This document shows positions 24,831-38,654 of a stretch of DNA of 64,000 bases, piece after piece. The DNA is taken from NCBI GenBank assembly GCA_009823395.1, contig CM020512.1, positions 1,846,405-1,910,404 of the forward strand, given 5' to 3'. The notes beneath the pieces are model-generated. The model was not told the origin of the DNA and did not search any database. It saw only the letters and a list, made by a program, of their open reading frames with translations. Position 1 is the first letter of the stretch; each line of letters begins with the position of its first letter. Source of the DNA: Thamnaconus septentrionalis. Taxonomy: Eukaryota > Chordata > Actinopteri > Tetraodontiformes > Monacanthidae. The position numbers and the translations under genes are program-made.

Positions 24831-24870
<40 letters not shown>
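24831..24870. repeat. (GT)n(GA)n microsatellite just inside a tafa3 intron
   Basis: A GT run switches to GA, starting 18 bases after the splice donor at 24813. GT-rich intron sequence next to a donor can act as a binding site for splicing factors. Confidence 0.95.
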
Positions 24871-24871
<1 letters not shown>

Positions 24872-25358
24872 TTGTAAGCTGCGGGCAGCGTGTGCAACCA
24901 ATTTCTTTTCAAACGCTGGAGAGTCGGAGCAAGCAGGACGCTGCCGCCGCGCCACCTGAGGGAATGCGGAGGCTGAATGAGCGGCGAGTTGCATGAAGAC
25001 CACCTGCCAAGAACACGCACACGTGCGCACTCACGCACACACGCATTAAACAAAGCCTTTAATAAAAGAGAGAGAAGCACCGGTAATCCAGGCAGAGAGG
25101 TCTCCTCAGTTCAGGGAGCTTTTCAACATGTGTCGGTGTGTGGGCAGGACCGACTGACCGGCCGACCGACACATTGACCAGGCGAGCAGAGAGGCCTCGT
25201 GGGTCAGAACCGCTGTCACCTCCTGGGCCAAGTGGCTTAGTTATCGGCAAGATTTAGGCTCCCGAGGCCCCTCACTGCCTCTGAGTTCATTCCTCAAGTG
25301 AAGGTGCGTCAGTGTCAGCAACAAGAGCATCATGTGGGGAGTAATTAAGCACCAGTAA

Positions 25359-25359
25359 C

Positions 25360-25420
<61 letters not shown>

Positions 25421-25431
25421 TTAATAATAAT
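25359..25431. repeat. (AAT)n microsatellite
   Basis: About 24 AAT units with one TTAAT interruption. Confidence 0.96.
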
Positions 25432-26333
25432 CTTTTAATATTGATTTCCTTCCTGTTCTGATGTTGACAGTTCTTCAACAACTCGTCTACGTGTCTGAAC
25501 TGCTGAGCTGCTGTCGTGTGATTGGCTGATCGGCTTTCTGTTTTACATTTTGCCTGATAAAGTGGCCCCCGGTGAGCGTGTATTTGTGATATTTCTACAG
25601 CTACATGGTGAGAGGTGTAAATACATATATGTATTTACATATATGTGAGAGTTGAACAGGGCTGATTGAAAAGCTCGGTGGCGTATCGCAGCGGCTTTCC
25701 GGTGTTTATCGTTGTTGTTGCTGCCAGTCTGATATCACTGACACCAAAGAGATGCTATAAGCCTCAGTGTGCTCCATGTCTAGACATTCATCTCCTGCTG
25801 ATGTTCCATTAGTAGATTAGTGTGAGGGAAACAATGATTGATTAGTCTTTGGTGGAATTGTCTACCATCTGCAGTCATTTAAAAAAAAAGCACTGGGTGC
25901 TGTGGGTGTCCGTGCGTGCGTGTTTGTGTGTGCATACATGAGAGAGAGAGGAAAAGACGGTATTTGCATTTTTTTGTATTTTTTCCCCTCTTTGTACGTT
26001 GGACTGACATTGCCCTGCTTTGGCTGCCAGCCATTCTTCCAAAGGCAAGGACAAACATTTTCATAAACACAGGAATGATGAAAAGAAATGGACAAAGGGC
26101 CAGATGCTCTCCAGCATCACTCCGCTGCCTTTGAATGCTCAAGAGTGCCAAAACAATTAATATTAAAACGACCATTTTGAACAAATGAATAGAAAATGTT
26201 ACGACTGTTGTCTCATTTTTATTTTTTTAAATGTGAGGTTGTAATGATAATTTCATTATAGTGCCACGAAAAGAAAAAAAAAAAAAGAACAGGTTTGGTG
26301 GTGTTTGCATTTTAGCAAGGCAGGGTGGTATGA

Positions 26334-26335
<2 letters not shown>

Positions 26336-26412
<77 letters not shown>
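26336..26412. repeat. (GT)n(GA)n compound microsatellite
   Basis: About 21 GT units followed by about 17 GA units, the same compound type as at 24831 and in the same strand order. Confidence 0.96.
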
Positions 26413-26418
<6 letters not shown>

Positions 26419-29400
26419 TGTGCTCCGGCTAATGGGTGATTGATTGTGGACTAAGTTGTAATCAGGGAATTAAAGCGTTATCCAGTTGCGGGCTGTCTGA
26501 GTGTGGAAGAACAGCCCAGAAACAGATAATTAGTGAATACAATCACCGGGGTCACTGCAAGGTTGTCACCCTGGAGCTGCTGTTACTGCCGGCGCTGCAC
26601 ACACACGTGCACTCAGAGGCAAGCAAAAAAAAAAAAAAATAAAATCTGATTTTATGCATGCATGACAGAAGCTGCACCAACGTGCCTCCTATTTGCCCGC
26701 TATATTATTACACAGTATTATACTGTAAAGAAATCCACCCATTTTTCTCCTCTGCAACATCAGGGCAGAAGAGACATTCAGTGTTGAAACGAGCTTCTGG
26801 AAATGAGCCACAAACAGGGAGATGATGATAAAAACAACAAACGTTGCACCTCCTGCCCTCGCTCTTCAACAGAAAGGACATTGATCGTAACTCTGTTTGC
26901 GATTGTTCCCCGGGTGTTATCTTATATTGCAAGAGGTTCAGCAGTTGAGGTTCACAATGGAGCCCTCAGACTCCACCTCAGCCGGCGTCATCCTCCCGAC
27001 ATCCAGCAGGAAAGAAAATAGCCAACCAACAATCTGAATTGGCTCGGCTGGCTAACATTGAGAAAATGTTACAGCAGTGTAAAACGTTTTTTCAAGAATC
27101 AAATGAAAAGCAAAAGGTGCAGTTGTATTTGGAACTTTAGAATAAATTGCCAAAAGTGTGTATTAGTTCTCATCCAGCAGTGTCGGTTTTTGTTTTTCCT
27201 CCTTTTCATCCTTTCCTGACACGATGAAACCGAGACGCTTCCACGCGTCAGATTTAAAAGCCGCTGGGCGTCTGCAATTTCACACGCTTTGTCACTCGGC
27301 CCTCCCAGAGCCGGCGTGTTCGCTCCTCTAGATCTGCAGAGGAGCAAAGCATCGTGGGCAGACACATGCTGATGGGGAACACGCGCTAGTTCCTTTTGAC
27401 AGTCAACACTTGGAGGCTGGAGGAGCTTCTGCTTGGAGAAGCCTCGTGTGTGTGAAGACACTCAGGTCGGCCCGCTGGACTTGATACGACTGGACCGGTT
27501 GCAATATCCAGTGGCTCTCAGTTTTCCCTCATGCTGCACTGTGTCAGAACCAACCAAACTGAACATGAGCAACATGAAGAACCTTCAGTTGATGCAGGGC
27601 GGTTTGCTATACTTCTCATGTTTTACTCAGTTTAGAGTTACTGAGTATCTATTTACAAAATGCTAATGATTTTTGGTATAGGACTAGATCATCAGTACAC
27701 CTGTGTCTAGTCAGAGGGACTATTTTATGATGTCACTTCCTGTGTGGTCATACACACTGAGGAATGCTTTCTCATTTGTTTTTTTTTATCCTGATGGCAT
27801 TCTAGTGAGATTAATTCGTATTTTTTTTATTTTTTAAATGATTTTACTTCAAATATGCAATTTTGTCAAGGCTTCCTAACTGCTGTGAAACAATTCCTTG
27901 ATACGACATAATATAAAAAAAGGTAAGGAAACAAAAATTAATAAAACACAAAATTGAAAATAAGTGACCTATTCAGAAAGGAGGGAGAAGAAGCATAGCA
28001 GTGAATTTGTGGACATATTGCAAATGTAGACCCTCCCCAATGAACAAGACCTCCTGAGCAAACAAACCAAGCAGTCCTGCTGTGAATGCACCCTGAGACA
28101 CTTTTGGAACCACATTACCACCAAATTGACAAAACTGTCGCTTTAATTTAACCCTATTCATTAAAAAAAGATCCATGTATGCCTCTCTTTTCTCACACAC
28201 ATTAGAGACACTCCTGTTTACAGGAAGCTGCAGGTTTTATGCTGACAACCGCAGGCCTCAGCGCCTTTAGCGGCCCATGGATTTCCTTTGATGAAGAGAT
28301 CTAGCTTGCGAGACAACGCGACGCCTGCGTGGCTTTCGCAAACATTCCCGTCTAATCAGGCCAGCTGGGAGGCAAAGGCACAGCGCTGACTTTGCCGATC
28401 ACTTGGCCACAAGCTGTCGAGTCATTGATCCCCATTCCAGTCGCCGCAATCACCATGCATCCTGGCCCATTAGGGGGCGCTAAGTTAAGTGGCTTTGAAA
28501 GGCCTTAGCCACACGTGCTAAACCTTGCTCGCTCGCCCTGTCTCTCTCTCTCTCTCTCTCTCCCCCTTTCTCCCTGGCACACAAGCTCTCAGGAACAGTC
28601 ATTCAGTCAGGCATGCAAAACAAGCCTCCAGTAAATGCAGGAAGATGCGCACAAACACCTGCGAGTGTGCGCAAGCCCACACACACACACACACACACAC
28701 ACCAACATGCATGCACACTCAAAAAGGCTGTGCACGGTTATGTGCGGAGACAGGCTGTCTGCCCTCTTTAGAGGCCGCTGCTCTCCGCCACTGGTCCTCA
28801 GCTTGGCTCCATATGGCTTGTGAAAAATTCAAGCCAAGATATAAAAAAAATACAAGACAAAACACGAAATGCGTAATATTTAATGCAGACAAGCATCCAA
28901 ACATTCTCGCTCGCGTGATTCACTTTCAGTGCACTTATGTTTGGGACGAAGAGGCTAATTGCACCGGAGGCAGGAGGATCTATTTGTTTTTGTTGCTTTT
29001 TGCCTTTATGGAGGACAGCCACCACGTTGTGTGATATGGGAGCTACTGAATTTAGATTTTTTTTTTAAAAGGCAATGCAATCCAATGTAAAACAGTATGA
29101 TGCTAAGTCAAGTATGTGATGTATAAACGTAATGGGAGAAAAAGTTTTCCAAAAACAAATTTCACTTTGGACAAACAAATCTTCTCATCTTCCTCACCAT
29201 CATAACGTAAACGTAACGTAACTGTCATCCATAAGTGCACAAGCAAAAACAAAAACAATTGGAATGCAGTTCGAACAGTAACACTTGAAAGTGAAAACTA
29301 TCACATTTGCCCAGTGTGAGGAATCCACTACCAAACGTGTTTGGAGTCACTGCGTCAGAAAAGAATTGGGAGCCATTAAGGGAAGAACAACAATAACAAC

Positions 29401-30754
29401 AAGGGCCTCGACCCTTGAATAAAAATGTTTCCTGAGGCAGAAGAACCAGGAGAAAACGACACCAGCACGTTGGTTTTACTGGTTCGCCTCAGTCATATTA
29501 TCTGCGGTGGGTTTGAATGTCACAAGACCTGGAAGCCAGACTGACATCAAATACAAATAGTTTATTCATCCTGTGCAGATAAACGCATGTAATATGGATT
29601 TGGAATGGACGGATCGCATCACATCGAGTCTGTCGGTAGAAAAGGTTTAAATTTACACATAAATAGAAGCAGCCCTGAAGTCTAGTCAAAGGAAGTGCCT
29701 CACAGGCCGTGGTCCACGCCGCTGGAAGAAACACACACAGCGCCGTGTTAATTATGGGCTGTCCATTTCTTCATTTTGCGGCTGCAGCTGCCTGTGACTC
29801 TGCTTGCTTTCCTTCGTCGACTTGATTCAGTCTCGACAAATTCCCAAAGAAGGTGTAAATTAGCATATTGTGACCATCAGCGTGTCCTTGGTAACGCATG
29901 TGTTGTGTTGTTTTATCCGTGGTGTTGCGGTTATTAAAGCGCCGGGAGTGGATTTGATAAAAGTCCCCACAGTCGCTGACCTTTTGTCCACACACGCAGC
30001 AGGAAAACTTTCCTTCCATTTAGAAGTGAATCCCTTGGATGGTGTAAAGAGAAAGAAATTGTTCTTTTTTTTTTTCCATGTGGCACTGGGCAGGCTGCTC
30101 ACACATTGAAAATTTCAAGCCCAGGCAGTTTTCTTCTTTTTTTTTTAAAATGATATTTCCCACCAAGTGCAGGAAATAAATATCTATAAAAGGGAAGGTG
30201 ACGGCGGACAGCGAGATGCTGAGAGGCAGAGTGATTCATGACCTGAGCCCCAAGAGCTGGGTCAGAACAAAGATGGAACAATAGAAGCAGTGAGGACGTG
30301 AGGCTGCTCGCCACCAGGCATGTGCGAGAAAAATGTGCAGCAAACATTCATTTATTTGCGAATTTATCACAATTTTTTCTTTTTTTTTTTGCCGCAGCCT
30401 GTGCTCTTCCGCCACGGCTGCACTCTGATTGCGCCCCATTTACGTGGTGCGAGTTTCGCATTAGAGGATTTTCTTTCTTTTTTTTTTTGGCTTTCTGGCC
30501 CTTTTGATTACGTGACAACTGCTGGCGCCCCCGAAACCACTAACTGGCAGAGCGCACCGTCTGAGGACGTCATGGCCCACTTTGCCTGCGTATGTTGCCT
30601 TTTTTTTTTTCTTCCCCCCATCAATCTGTACATATTTTGCGGCGTCGCTGTGATCAGCGAAAGCTGTCGCCTTGTTTGTTTGCCCTCACGGCGCCCTGGC
30701 GAGATGTCGTATGTTTGCGTTCCCATCCCCATCCTGCCATGTGTCATTACGCTT

Positions 30755-31250
30755 GCTGCGTTTCCGTTGCGTTTTTTTGCAAAATGAAAGCGATACTTCT
30801 AAAATTTCCACAAAGTGCAATTGCGATTTGCAGGTGTTTCCATTGAATGGTGTGCAGCGCGAAAGTCGTAATTCTCGCAAAATCTCGTCACGCGAGAATT
30901 GCGACAATTAAGTTTGCTTTTGTTTGTTTGCCTTTGTTTGCTGTCAAGAACGGTTCTTATATTTTTCTCTTTGATTACTTGTAAAAAATATTCTGTCTCC
31001 TCCTCTGTCCAAACACAACGCCGCATTTTCACTTGAAGTGAAGTGGTCATGTGACCCCCACATGTCACGTCCGGTGACATTCCATACGTCTGCGATATAC
31101 CTCTATATCGATACGTCTGAAAAAAAAAAAAAACACCTCAAGAGAGCGTAAAAAACCTTTTAGCGATATTTGAGAGGTTTTTCGAAATGTAGGTATTTCT
31201 TATTGAGATATTTAGGCTTTGCCCAATTTCAGGGGTAATGGAAACGCAGC
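30755..31250. mobile_element. MITE-like element with 14-bp terminal inverted repeats
   Basis: The left end reads GCTGCGTTTCCGTT (30755-30768). The right end reads AATGGAAACGCAGC (31237-31250), whose reverse complement matches with one mismatch. The interior is rich in CGCGAGAATT-type words and encodes nothing recognisable. At about 496 bp with short inverted ends, this is a non-autonomous DNA transposon. No clear target-site duplication was found. Confidence 0.7.
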
Positions 31251-31292
31251 TACTGTTTGCTTGTGGTCTAAAGCAAGTACATGCTTTTAGGA

Positions 31293-32020
31293 CGGGGGTC
31301 GGCAAACTTCACAATCAAAAGAGCCATCTTGCCCCATCTGCCATCAAATAGCATTCGCCTGGAGCCAGGGGGCGCTAAACTGCCTCTTTAAGAGGGTGAC
31401 GGCCACTGTCTCTTTCTTGGCAAGAGTTAGGTGAGAAAGCCAATGCTCATGTAGCAATAAAAAGAGAGTATTCCGTTGGAAATGAAACGTCCTGTGATTG
31501 ACGTTCGCAACGCCGTTACAATATCCGACGATCTAGGTCGCAAAATGCGGCAGGGTTACCAGAATTCTGCTTCTGACTCATCAGGCGCCTTTCTGAGCAT
31601 TTTTGCGCCTGCGTATCGTTAGCGCAAAAACCCTTGTGGAAGCGACGCAAACACGGCGTTCTTTGCCGTCTTCACCGTGCTATGTTAGTGAGCTGCTACT
31701 TCTGTAAATATATACCGCGCTCCAGATCTTCTTCTTCTTCTTCCGCCTTCAGGGAGTAAAACCACAGCGCCACATAAGGCCTGGCATAGGTACTTTCCAG
31801 CGTTTACGTGTACATGCGGATATTTTTGGAGACGGCTTTGTATAATCTCTTTTTTCAAATGCTTTTCTTAACATGCTCAGTTAAAAAAATAAAATAAAAC
31901 ATGGCCATAAAAATGTCTAAAATGTATTGCCATGTTATTAGGATTGTAATTTTATATTTTTTCTAAAGCTAGAGGGAGCAACTGCAGAGGCGCAGAAGAG
32001 CCGCAGGTTGCCGACCCCTG
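31293..32020. mobile_element. Non-autonomous hAT-type element, 728 bp
   Basis: The left terminus is CGGGGGTCGGCAA (31293-31305). The right terminus is TTGCCGACCCCTG (32008-32020), which matches the hAT consensus CAGGGGTCGGCAA. Eight-base flanks TTTTAGGA (31285-31292) and TTTTAAGA (32021-32028) form a target-site duplication with one mismatch, the length expected for hAT. Subterminal AAGAGCC/AGAGCCGCAGG words also fit. No transposase frame is present. Confidence 0.87.
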
Positions 32021-32183
32021 TTTTAAGAGGTCCATTTAAATGTGCATGGCTGATATTCTAATTAACCCAAACTACCAGTTTTAACTTAATGTTGACAATG
32101 TAATATCAACAAAACTGTGTGGAACTATTGCCATGGAAGCATTTTTCCTGGCAATTTTACGTTATAGATGTTGATTTACGGGC

Positions 32184-32187
<4 letters not shown>

Positions 32188-32215
<28 letters not shown>
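32188..32215. repeat. (AAT)n microsatellite
   Basis: About nine AAT units. Confidence 0.93.
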
Positions 32216-32217
<2 letters not shown>

Positions 32218-33641
32218 GAAACGTGTCTCTGAAGGTTCAGTTCACGGATAAACTTCATCTTGCAAAAAGGCAACACAGATGAGTCCGCGACTGGCAAGAG
32301 GTGGAGATATCAGCAGCCCAGACTGAAGTGGTGGAATGAGCTTGAGAGCATCGACCACGAGCGCCGTCGCTTCAGTTAAAAATGTCTTGTTCTCAAATGA
32401 AGAGCTGCCCTGCCTTTAGAGAGAAGAACAAATAAACAAACAAACTAAAAATCCTCACCCACCCAAACACCTCAAGCGAAACCGCCAGTTAATGGCAGAG
32501 TGTCGATGTCCGACTGTGTTTCACCCTAATTGCCGTGAATGGAAAGTGTCCTGCAGCAGCACGCTGAGATGGTTGCTGGCTCTTTTTCTATTGAATTCAT
32601 TAGCGCCTATCGTTAGCCGTTAGCTGGGCAGCCGACCCCACTGTGACCCACTGTGGGTCCGTCCCTGCAGGACTACACACTGCCGACTCCTCCGGCTCAG
32701 CTGCTGTTTGGAACCGAGGCCTTTAACAGATGTGCAAATTAACTTTGGTGCGAGAGGCCTCATGAGAGACGAGTGTAAAAAAAAAAAAAAAATGGTAATG
32801 CCCAATTAGCTTTGATTGCAGTTATTACATGTAATTCTCTCCCCGATAAAATCCAACGTCCAGCAGACTCTTTGCCGACACTCTGCAGCTTCTTCCCTCC
32901 TCAGTTCTTCCCTCCGTTTCTTATTCCCTCCCTGCTCCGCCGCCCAACTTTTACTTTATTTCACAGCTATTAAAGCAGGAAATTTCAATCAGGTACCACA
33001 GCGTGAATTTCTGCAGGGCCAGAAGAGGAGTGAACTTTTATTTAATGCAGCCGTTTCTTTTTTTCCCTCCTTTTCTTTCCTTCCCTCTTCTCTTTTCTCG
33101 CCGCTGAACTCAACCTTGGCTCTTTATAGTTTATGATTCAATTTCCAATTTGTCCTCCAGGAGTATTTTCTTGGTGGGCAGTGCCGTGCTTTTGTTCCCA
33201 TGTGTTTGCGCAACAGTTGCCCTGGGTATTCATGTCTGTCTCTGTGACTCTCGCATTTCCATTTCCAATTCTGCGTCGGCTCGAATCCGCGTCTGAAAAG
33301 TGACATTGACTCGGCAATCGCTCTCACATGTCTGGATCACAGCAAGTTGAGGAGAGACGTGTTGAAATATGAATCATCAACACATACTTTTCTTTGTGAG
33401 AGCGCAGGATGACCAGGGCGGCCGTCTTTGAGAACTGAAGGTTATTGACTAATGGAAGCCCTACGCGGCAAACTATCGAGGAATACAGACCAGAAATAAA
33501 GAAATATAAGAATATTGAACAATTGTATTATAAATAAGTCAACAAGTGGGAGACATATTGTATTTTGCCATAAATACAAAGGGCACTACATTAGCTGTCA
33601 TCAAGATTAATGTAATTAAGATAATTAATTGTAATTAAGAC

Positions 33642-33660
33642 AGATAGATAGATAGATAAT

Positions 33661-33744
<84 letters not shown>
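33642..33744. repeat. (GATA)n microsatellite
   Basis: About 25 GATA units with one ATAATATAG interruption near the start. Confidence 0.97.
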
Positions 33745-34085
33745 GCGAGTGATGGAGTCAAAGCTTTAGTTTTCATGGCCGTGTGGATTAGATTCTTCAC
33801 GCTCTTTATAATAATCCAACAATGAAATTTGTCTTTAGCAGTTCTTCCTTTCTTTTGTTTGTGTTTATGGTTCCGGGGGTGATGCGAGCCTTTGGTTGTT
33901 AAGTATTCTCTTTTTCTTTTTTCTCAAACATTTTCCCTGTAGAGCTGTCGGGCTTAAAGCGATGTGAATAATGAAGGGAACATATTTATTCTATGCAGGA
34001 ACTGTGTACATGAGAGCAGGAAGAATTTTGAGCCGAGTCTTGTTGTTTCGCTCTTGCAGGAATGATGGATGAGCGGCGGCGTGGC

Positions 34086-34112
34086 AGGCAGGCAGGCAGG
34101 CAGGCAGGCACA
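34086..34112. repeat. (GGCA)n microsatellite
   Basis: Six to seven GGCA/GCAG units. Confidence 0.9.
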
Positions 34113-34424
34113 GAGAATATCAGCGTGCAGAAGGTGTCTGGCTGTTTTTTGCGGATAATCAAACAAAGCCATGAAAATTAGATAATTTAACAATCCAATA
34201 ACAACCGCAGCTGGATGTGGCCCCCGAGCAGGATTGGTTTTAGTTCAGGAAACGAGCACAGGTTCCTCAGGTATGTAACATCCAAATGTTATGCCAAGTA
34301 AGTCCACAGCAGATTCTCTCTGGTGGTGTCGCAGAAACGTGAGCTTCTTTTCTCTCTCTCGGACCTGAGAGAATTATGATGATCATGTGAATTCCAACTT
34401 TCCTGGATCAACACACCACCTCCC

Positions 34425-34459
<35 letters not shown>

Positions 34460-37372
34460 TGAGGCAGGAACTCCTACAGTAAATCACTACTTGTTGTGCT
34501 GCACTTCTTATCTTATCTGAGCAATCCTACACATGCTGAGGCAGATTCCATTTTATTCATTTTTTAACTCTTATCAAAAGGCCACGCTTGTGTTTGTAGA
34601 TTAAATGAGATCAGTATCTTTGAGAATAAGAGGTGTCACAATGACCAACAGTCACCTCACAGCAAGAAGGTCACGGCTTTGTTTTAGAAACTCCTGCTTT
34701 TCTGTGTGGAGTTTTGCTGGTTTTCCCGTTTTTTTTTCTTTTTTCTATCAACACTTTGGCTTCATGGATGTACAGCAAAGAATGAATTGGTGACTCCAAG
34801 TCGTCCTTGGGAGTGAGAGTGAGTGAGAGTGAGAGTGAGAGTGATCGTCTCAATACAACGGCTGTCTGGCCAACTGTCCTGTGTCGGTCGAAACGGCCTC
34901 CAGTTTGGGAAGAGTGGCTGAAAACACGCAGCTTGGAACGCTCCAAGTCGGCTGAGCTGCTCCGGCTCCTCCAGCCGACTCTCGGCGTGCGAGCGGCCGG
35001 AGTTGTGAGCGTGAAGAAGTGCGTCAGTGAATGAATGACTGACTTACTGCAGCTTAAGTATTCTTTCCAGCAGCAGCTGCGGGCCTTCGCAGCTGATTGA
35101 TGGGCTGCTCTTTACCTCACTGATGTACTGTGATCAATGCTGATGCAAGGGGGGTGGGGGGGTGTCGGGGAGGTGGCAGGGATGGGCGGGGGGGCGGTTA
35201 GAGAGAGAGAGGGAGAGGGAGAGGGAGAGCGAGCGATATGCTGCTGCCGCTGCAAATCTGGCATCCTCGCAGTGGCAGCGCTCCTCTCGCCCGTCCCCTG
35301 CATTAATCCTCTCCTCTTTCTGCGAATTTCCTGCTCTGTTGATCCTGCCCGTATCTGCATATGCTGCACTCTCACCGACATCATCGCCTTAAGAGATATG
35401 ACACAGTCTCTCCTCGCGCTGCATATGCTGCGCCGGGCAACTTTCAGCAGATTACTAGATTATAGATTAACTACAATAAATTTGAAAGTGCGAGAGCTTG
35501 TTTATTCATAGTGAGTGTATGTGTGTGTGTGTGTGTGTGCACGCCAAGCTCCTCCATTGCAAGGTTTGTAAAGAGGAAACAAACATGTTTTCTCTCAACG
35601 TCCGTGCTGGCCTCTCATGTTGACTAAATGTGGTTAAGAGGCTTTTATTTTTAGTCTTTGGCTGTTGTGAGTTAAATAAAACAGCAGTAATGCAGCATCA
35701 CTAATCCTCTCACACAACTAATCCTTGCAGAACACCACTGTAAATACTCTGCGGGCTGCATTAAAGCCCAAATCACTCAATCCCCCGCTGAGTGTTTATG
35801 CTTATTTTGGTTTAGATTAATAGAATTTTTGGCTAGTTTTCCATCTACCAAGGATGTCCAGGACACAAATAGGCTTCCTCTCGGAGTTTTTGTATTTCCA
35901 TGTCTGTTTGTTTTTGGAGATATTTCTGTCTGTGAGGGGTTGCTTAGGCAGTACAAACAGTCCCTGCTCTGACAATCAATAAAACCTTGTGCATACCTGA
36001 GACACAGTCAAAGAAAGATTTCTTTTTATTTTAACACATTTTTCTGTAGAACTGCTACTTTACACACAACTTAGGGCCCTGCAGGTTTTTCAGAGTTGTG
36101 TGGGTTAATTTAACGGGCTGTGTGGTCTGATCTAAATGATCTTATCGTTTCTTGCGTTTCTTAACTCAATCAAATAACCCTAATGTAATTTTACCTCCTT
36201 CGAATGTTTCTCAATGTCTCATCTCCCTACTGTCAAGTTTGTCCTCATCACAACACAAATAAACAACAAGATTTTACTTAATTAGCTTTTTGGAATCTGT
36301 TTACAAGAATGTGTCCGTTAAATCTAGTTAATTAAGAAAAAAACTCGGAAAAAAAATCCTGCTCCTCAACAATTTAATCAAAAACGACAAAGAAAACAGA
36401 GATGTGAAAAAAGAAATCTTTAGCTCTGTTGCTTTTGCTTCAGCAGCTTCATCACAACACACATTATGGACAGCGTGTTTTATGTATAAATGAGAGATTA
36501 TGGGGGAGGAGGAAGTAGAGAATTTATACACTCATTGCACAGTTGTTACTGCATCTCCTGAGGCGACACGCACAGATTTGTATCTAACTGAAAAATATTA
36601 TCGCTCTTATTAAGAAAATCTTTCATTTATCAAAAGAATGAGTGTTTTTGCATTTTTTTTTCCCCTCCTAAAATGAAAATCTGCCACAAGGTTCTTTAAT
36701 ATCTCCCCCGGTGGGTTTAAAGTGAATTATACAAACTGCCTTAAGCAAATATGGAATATCTGCTGCACAGACACAACTGTAATGTGATTTTCTTCAACAA
36801 AAAACAAAAATATTTCCATCCCCCACTGCCTTTCCTCCTAAGCACAAATAAAGCAATCATAGTTTCAAAAAGATGAATGGACTCCCATCATCACTCAATG
36901 GAGTCGACACCGTCTTCTTCTCCAGTTGGCTGAGCAAATGCAATACCTCGAGTCAACTGTTATTGCGTGCAAGTGTGTGTAAAAAATGCTATACAGAATT
37001 AAGAAAATGAGTCCAACCGCAAAGTGTGAATGTCTATTATTTAATGAGCGTCCAGCAAAGTTGCGGCTCTGAATCCCGCGTGCTGGAAAAGCTCCTGGTT
37101 CCGCAGCTTCTCATCTCGACTCAGCGCCATCAGTGTGGTTCCACAACTGAAAGGCTCAAATCAAGTTCCCGCTGCGTCGAAACAGCCCAGCCCCCCCCGC
37201 CCCCCCTCCACACACACCCACCCACACACACCCTACACCCCACCCCTCCCACAATGCTCCAACAGGAAACCAGTGGCGCTGCCGAACGCTAAAAAACTCT
37301 CCTTTTCTTCCACCACTTACAGTCAAAGCAGGCTGGGCTTTGTTCCCGCTAGCGGCTCACCCCCCTCCACCC

Positions 37373-37374
<2 letters not shown>

Positions 37375-37419
<45 letters not shown>
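37375..37419. repeat. (CA)n microsatellite
   Basis: Perfect CA run of about 22 units in a C-rich neighbourhood (37190-37380 contains several poly-C runs). Confidence 0.96.
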
Positions 37420-37422
<3 letters not shown>

Positions 37423-38654
37423 CACACTCTCCTCCGCCTTCAACGGCTCGTCTCATCTTTCCACCTCTGGCGCTGCTGCCAGTCAGCCTGGGAGACACCG
37501 GGGTTTCCCTTTCATTTGGAAGAGAGGGGCGAGATGAGAGGCAAGGCGGGGTCGCAACGATCCGTCCTGATGAATAGCGAGCAGTTTTGGCGAGGAAGTG
37601 CTGACACACGGGGGCGAGCGGCCGGGCGCCAGGATGCAGGTGTCTGCTGCTGCGAGGCCGTTCTTCTCAAAGACGTTGCGGTAATTACGTGAACACACAA
37701 GAGGGATGAGCATTGTGTCGGCATTCAGCTTCTAATGTGGGCTGTAAACATTAGAGTCTTAAGAACTTATCTGCTAAAGAGGATTACAGAGCGATGCTGT
37801 GCTGTTTGTCAACTGAGCTTAAATTGGTCGTATTAATGCTGCTGTCATCAAACACATTCACTCTGCCTGCCGCCGCTTTATAGGGACAGAAATCAATTGA
37901 AACCTCATTGTATTGTGATTAATTTCATATATAAATATATACTCCAATTAATGTGCTTTGTAGACACTTAATCCACCGTTACTTGATGACAACTTTGGGC
38001 AGCACCACCACCTCATCTTACCAGTCAACTGGTGGATGATTGGTAACTTCTTTATAGTGAGAAAGACACATTGAAACGCAATTGTTCCGGACATCAGCCC
38101 CGTTGGCAGGTATCACACCAGGATTCTTCAACTCCTTACCTTAGATTCAAATACTTTTCATATCACGACACAACATAGAGCCGAGAAAAGCCACACAACA
38201 AGATGGTGTGAGGAGTTCTCCCTTCTGGTCCACTCTGTGCACATGAAATCATTGAGGCCATCATGTCCACTGCCATTTATCGTTCAAGGCAAAAACAGGA
38301 TGGAGAGCAAGGCTGTAATTTCACTCATCGATCATTCATCAGTCGATGTGTTTCCCTAATTGCGTGTCCTTTGAGATCGAGGGCCCACTTGAAATCAGAC
38401 TGAGATATAGATACTGTATTACATCATAATGGTTGCAGAAGGTCAACACAGTAAAGAGGTTGATAGGACTAAGGACGCATAGCAAAATCCATCGTCGAAA
38501 ATTAAAGAGAGAAAAAAAAATAAAAGAGTCGAAAACGGTGTTTAAGAGCAAAGACACTCAACTGGCATACAACAAGGAAATAGAATGGATATGAGACGTT
38601 TGAGAAAGTGCAACAGTCCCCTCAGAAGGATTGATCAGCAGAATCTCAACAGCA

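Larger units (their letters stand above)
24871..30754. other. tafa3 first coding intron, part 1
   Basis: Intronic sequence with no recognised exon. It contains simple repeats at 28541-28562 (CT) and 28679-28701 (CA), and A/T-rich single-copy DNA at 27660-28000 and 29040-29500. Confidence 0.5.
32216..38654. other. tafa3 first coding intron, part 2
   Basis: No exon recognised. Single-copy A/T-balanced blocks such as 35395-35510 resemble conserved non-coding DNA in texture, but conservation cannot be tested here. A GGGAGA-type run lies at 35200-35232 and a (CA)n at 34432-34457. Confidence 0.45.

Noticed and set aside
30320..30787. 155-codon frame rich in Phe and Leu
   Set aside because: Driven by poly(T) runs; the hydrophobic stretches are not organised as membrane segments of any known protein.
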